Shown: positions 31,707 through 33,830 of the stretch, one piece after another
Layout of the letters: each line of letters starts with the position of its first letter
How positions within the stretch are numbered: position 1 is the stretch's first letter
Assembly: GCA_016295145.1 (NCBI GenBank)
Contig: JAEDLR010000014.1
Span: 1 to 33,830, forward strand
Source of the DNA: Oscillospiraceae bacterium
GTDB lineage: Bacteria > Bacillota > Clostridia > Oscillospirales > Ruminococcaceae
Direction of reading: 5' to 3'
DNA: 33,830 nucleotides
Translations under genes and position numbers: made by a program
The notes under the pieces: model-generated
Databases searched by the model: none
What the model saw: the letters and a program-made list of their open reading frames with translations, nothing else
What the model was told of the DNA's origin: nothing

Positions 31707-32984
31707 TCACTTTTCGCTGTAATGGAATTTTTTCAGTTTCCTTCCGGCAGTCAGACAGATCAGAACACCGCCGATGCCGATGACAAACATCATCAGCGCC
31801 GCACCGGAGCCTTTTCCTGTTCCGAATAATGCAGCAAACACGGAAATATGGCCATATCTGCTCATGAAAGGCTCACAAACATGATCCACCATAAATCCAC
31901 CTAAGAATAGGCCGATTGGGATCGTGAAAAACTGCATTGTGTTTCGGCAGGCATAAACCCGCCCCTGTAGTGCAACGGGAACAGTGGTCTTAAAAATCAC
32001 ATCATAATTTGCACTCATAACCGGCACAAGCACCCAGCCAATGATTTGTCCGATGCACCAGATGATTGGTTCCCTGGAAAATGCCAGCAAGAAATTTTCT
32101 GTCCCCAATGAAATCAGCATGGTAAGATACACGATTTTTAATCTGTCCTTTGGTTTCGGCAGCACTGACACCAACAAACTGCCTATCGCCATTGCAATAC
32201 CTGCGCAGGCTGTGACCATCCCCAGAACGGATGAACCGCCTTTGGGATTCGGTAATACCAGCCCCGGCAGAATACCGTCAAAAGCAGAGGCAATCAGATT
32301 CACTCCCGACATGAACAGTATCATTGTCATGATCATTGGATTTGCCTTTAGGTACATGAGCCCTTCCTTTGCAAGGACAAGGACATTTTCCTTGGTATCG
32401 CATTTGCTTTCGGGAATGCGGATCAGAAACAGCAGCGCAATCCATGCAATGACAAAACTGCAGATATCCACAGCAATGACGCCGGTAAGACCAACCAAGG
32501 CATACAGAGCCGTTGCCATAAGCGGATTCAGTATTGAAATCAGAGATCTGGATAACGAACGCAGTCCGCTGGTTTTTTGATACTGTGCCTTCGGGATAAT
32601 CAGGGTCATTGCCACCTCAGAGGCTGGCTGCTGTACTGTATTCATCAGTCCCGAGAAGGCGTTTAAAGCATACAAGTGCCATGTCATAAGCGTGTTTGTC
32701 TTGAACAGTATCAACACTGTAATCGTACACATCACTGCAAGCACATCACAGACAAGCATTGTTTTCTTTTTGTCGAACCGGTCTGTCAAGGCACCTGCGA
32801 AAATGCTCATAATGACATAGGGCGCATAGGAGCAGATTGTAAGCATTGCTGTGCCCAACGATGAACCGGTTTGTTCATACAGCCATAATGTCAGCGCGAA
32901 GGCAGTCATGCTGCTGCCAAGCTGGGATATGCTCTGGGTACTCCAGAGTATATAAAAATCTCTGAGTTGGTTTCTTGTTTTCAT
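31707..32984 (-). CDS. MFS exporter of the Mef/EntS-like group
   Basis: 425 residues with about 12 membrane helices. The start NQLRDFYILWSTQSISQLGSSMTAFAL, followed by ALTDRFDKKKTMLVCD between helices 2 and 3, is characteristic of the MFS_3 group that includes Mef macrolide exporters and EntS. The first half also has PASEVAMTLIIP and LRSLSRSLISILNPL, the second-half counterpart ALQGRVYACRNTM. A drug or peptide efflux role is likely; the substrate is unknown. The ribosome site (GAAAGGAAG) precedes ATG 32984 by eight bases but lies inside a predicted 14-pair RNA helix (32988-33034), downstream of an 18-codon leader frame. It is followed by the GH9 gene after 96 bases. Confidence 0.9.
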   Translation of the reverse strand: MKTRNQLRDFYILWSTQSISQLGSSMTAFALTLWLYEQTGSSLGTAMLTICSYAPYVIMSIFAGALTDRFDKKKTMLVCDVLAVMCTITVLILFKTNTLMTWHLYALNAFSGLMNTVQQPASEVAMTLIIPKAQYQKTSGLRSLSRSLISILNPLMATALYALVGLTGVIAVDICSFVIAWIALLFLIRIPESKCDTKENVLVLAKEGLMYLKANPMIMTMILFMSGVNLIASAFDGILPGLVLPNPKGGSSVLGMVTACAGIAMAIGSLLVSVLPKPKDRLKIVYLTMLISLGTENFLLAFSREPIIWCIGQIIGWVLVPVMSANYDVIFKTTVPVALQGRVYACRNTMQFFTIPIGLFLGGFMVDHVCEPFMSRYGHISVFAALFGTGKGSGAALMMFVIGIGGVLICLTAGRKLKKFHYSEK

Positions 32985-32987
32985 GTT

Positions 32988-33034
32988 CTTTACTTCCTTT
33001 CAAATCGTAAAATATGAATGAAAAAGAAGCAAAG
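32988..33034 (-). promoter_or_regulatory. RNA helix that would bury the MFS ribosome-binding site
   Basis: In the minus-strand transcript, CUUUGCUUCUUUUU (33034-33021) can pair over 14 consecutive positions with GAAAGGAAGUAAAG (33001-32988), with a 19-base loop. Eleven pairs are Watson-Crick and three are G-U. The second arm contains the Shine-Dalgarno of the MFS gene. The three G-U pairs become A-C mismatches on the other strand, so the helix exists only in the sense transcript. Confidence 0.55.
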
Positions 33035-33053
33035 CCTGAGGAATGAAAGTGTA

Positions 33054-33110
33054 TTACTCCGTGCAATTTCCTCCGACTTTGCACGGAGCACTGACAATGC
33101 AGCGTATCAT
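33054..33110 (-). CDS. Putative 18-residue leader peptide upstream of the MFS exporter
   Basis: ATG 33110 to TAA 33054 encodes MIRCIVSAPCKVGGNCTE. AAAGGTGAGGGG (33127-33116) is a well-placed ribosome site five bases upstream. The frame ends 69 bases before the MFS start codon and contains a perfect 10-bp inverted repeat. Size, position and the downstream SD-burying helix resemble leader peptides of erm, cat and mef resistance genes. It is too short to establish as a gene from sequence alone, and no promoter was identified directly upstream. Confidence 0.45.
   Translation of the reverse strand: MIRCIVSAPCKVGGNCTE
33057..33088 (-). promoter_or_regulatory. Stem-loop inside the leader frame
   Basis: CTCCGTGCAA (minus strand 33088-33079) and TTGCACGGAG (33066-33057) form a perfect 10-bp stem around a 12-base loop holding GGAGGAA. 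Loop bases GAGGAA (33073-33068) can pair with UUCCUC (33043-33038) just upstream of the SD-burying helix, offering an alternative fold. Confidence 0.5.
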
Positions 33111-33111
33111 T

Positions 33112-33231
33112 CTATCCCCTCACCTTTCGTTTCTTCGCCTTCAAGAACGCGATCATTGTTTTCGTGTGCCATTTGTATTGGCAGGCATACCAATTAAGAT
33201 CTGCGGCAATCGCATCGTATCCCCACTGCAT
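33112..33231 (-). other. Possible 39-codon frame or gene remnant between the nucleotidyltransferase-like gene and the leader
   Basis: ATG 33231 to TAG 33112 encodes 39 residues, MQWGYDAIAADLNWY and a basic end KAKKRKVRG. It is in frame with the stop of the upstream gene (33271). There is no ribosome site at its ATG. Its stop overlaps the leader start region (TAGAATG), so if translated it could couple to the leader. The composition (three Trp, three Tyr, basic tail) looks protein-like, but a decayed coding remnant is equally possible. Confidence 0.3.
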
Positions 33232-33270
33232 GGATTTTGACGGAGAACGGAACGGTTCCGCAGATGATGT

Positions 33271-33830
33271 TCACTGTTGTGTTTCATCATCCGTGTGATA
33301 TAAATACTTCATTTCCCCCTGCACCTTTTGTCTTTTTTTCACCATGCCTCTGATCAGGCGATATCCCCACCCCACGGGCAATAACCATTTATGCTGATAG
33401 AAAAAGGGGTAGTATCTTTCATATACTTCCATAGGCGGAAAGAGCCTGTACCAGATATATTTCAGCCGTGATGTACTTCCGGTTTGCTTCTGAAATCGCT
33501 CTATCTTTCCCTGTGCAAACTGTTTCATCGTGCCGTATGTCCCTGATTTCAGATAGTACGCAAGCATCTGTTTATCTGCATTGGATAATGCAGCAGAACC
33601 TTCACCAAATACTGCCTGTGCAAGCTTCCGGCTTTGCTGTTCAAAATCCGCTATTCCAAGCTTTTTACATTCCGCAGATATATACGACCAGTCCATAGCA
33701 TCCTGCTTTGCCCGTAAAAAAACATAGCAGTCAAGCAGTGAACGCAGACCCGTACCGCCCTTGATGTAATGCTTATATTCGTGGGCAATGATGTATATAT
33801 AAAAGTCCTCATCTGAAAAATGATACCCGT
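33271..33830 (-). CDS. Nucleotidyltransferase-family protein, C-terminal part (runs off window end)
   Basis: The frame is open from the window's right edge through 186 residues to TGA at 33271. It reads GYHFSDEDFYIYIIAHEYKHYIKGG, then LRSLLDCYVFLRAKQDAMDW, then a helical C-terminus with basic runs (MVKKRQKVQGEMKYLYH). The HEYKHY...GTGLRSLLDCY block is the pattern I associate with the uncharacterised nucleotidyltransferase family PF14907; the recognition is by memory and moderate. An internal Met (33696) is not a start, because the frame and similarity continue upstream of it. The N-terminal catalytic part lies outside the window. Confidence 0.6.
   Translation of the reverse strand, partial: GYHFSDEDFYIYIIAHEYKHYIKGGTGLRSLLDCYVFLRAKQDAMDWSYISAECKKLGIADFEQQSRKLAQAVFGEGSAALSNADKQMLAYYLKSGTYGTMKQFAQGKIERFQKQTGSTSRLKYIWYRLFPPMEVYERYYPFFYQHKWLLPVGWGYRLIRGMVKKRQKVQGEMKYLYHTDDETQQ

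Noticed and set aside
32875..33084. A 69-codon frame starting at GTG 33084 across the MFS start
   Set aside because: It overlaps the well-supported MFS N-terminus in another frame; the shorter leader frame at 33110 has the better ribosome site and ends before the exporter.
1..33830. CRISPR array, tRNA/rRNA genes, insertion sequences, prophage, toxin-antitoxin pairs
   Set aside because: I looked for spaced direct repeats, tRNA-like cloverleaf arms ending in CCA, transposase or integrase motifs and paired small genes, and found none that could be supported.

Overview
The window reads as chromosome of a Gram-positive, cellulosome-forming gut bacterium of the Ruminococcus type (R. champanellensis / R. 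flavefaciens-like). The basis is two secreted polysaccharide hydrolases ending in dockerin modules (a GH26 mannanase-like enzyme and a GH9 enzyme), strong AGGAGG-type ribosome sites, sigma-A promoters with 17-base spacers, and Firmicute-type housekeeping proteins. The genus is inferred from protein character; no 16S gene is present. I see no tRNA, rRNA, CRISPR array, insertion sequence or phage gene.

Layout. 1-1793 (minus): the start of a secreted protein cut by the window edge, and class II galT. 1899-2399: a two-helix membrane protein. 2571-9501: a complete F-type ATP synthase operon (atpI-B-E-F-H-A-G-D-C) whose c subunit carries the residues of a Na+-binding two-carboxylate rotor. It runs on, with no visible terminator, into a membrane protein, rpiB and the dockerin-bearing GH26 enzyme, ending at a bidirectional terminator at 12562. 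12677-14052 (minus): a CarD-family regulator and an XRE-type membrane-anchored regulator. 14306-17119: DegV, then an ACT/HTH protein and homoserine dehydrogenase behind a consensus promoter with a palindrome near +1. 17351-18926: a metallophosphoesterase overlapping a MscS channel. 19028-21819 (minus): an orphan amino-acid-binding lipoprotein and a zinc-ribbon/ispD/ispF operon. 22044-23632: a divergent pair, an AraC-GGDEF fusion and an AAA_28-like NTPase. 23859-28418: the str operon rpsL-rpsG-fusA plus tuf with its own promoter. 28589-33830 (all minus): an accessory arm with a small orphan protein, the GH9-dockerin enzyme, a Mef-like MFS exporter and the end of a nucleotidyltransferase-family gene.

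How the genes work together: ATP synthase (probably Na+-coupled), translation factors, isoprenoid and threonine/methionine precursor synthesis are core functions. galT, GH26 and GH9 belong to plant-polysaccharide use, the two enzymes probably being docked on a cellulosome scaffold encoded elsewhere.

The least expected structure is upstream of the MFS exporter: an 18-codon leader frame with a good ribosome site and an internal 10-bp stem, followed by a 14-pair helix that would bury the exporter's Shine-Dalgarno. Three of its pairs are G-U and form only in the exporter's own transcript. This looks like a leader-peptide translational attenuator.
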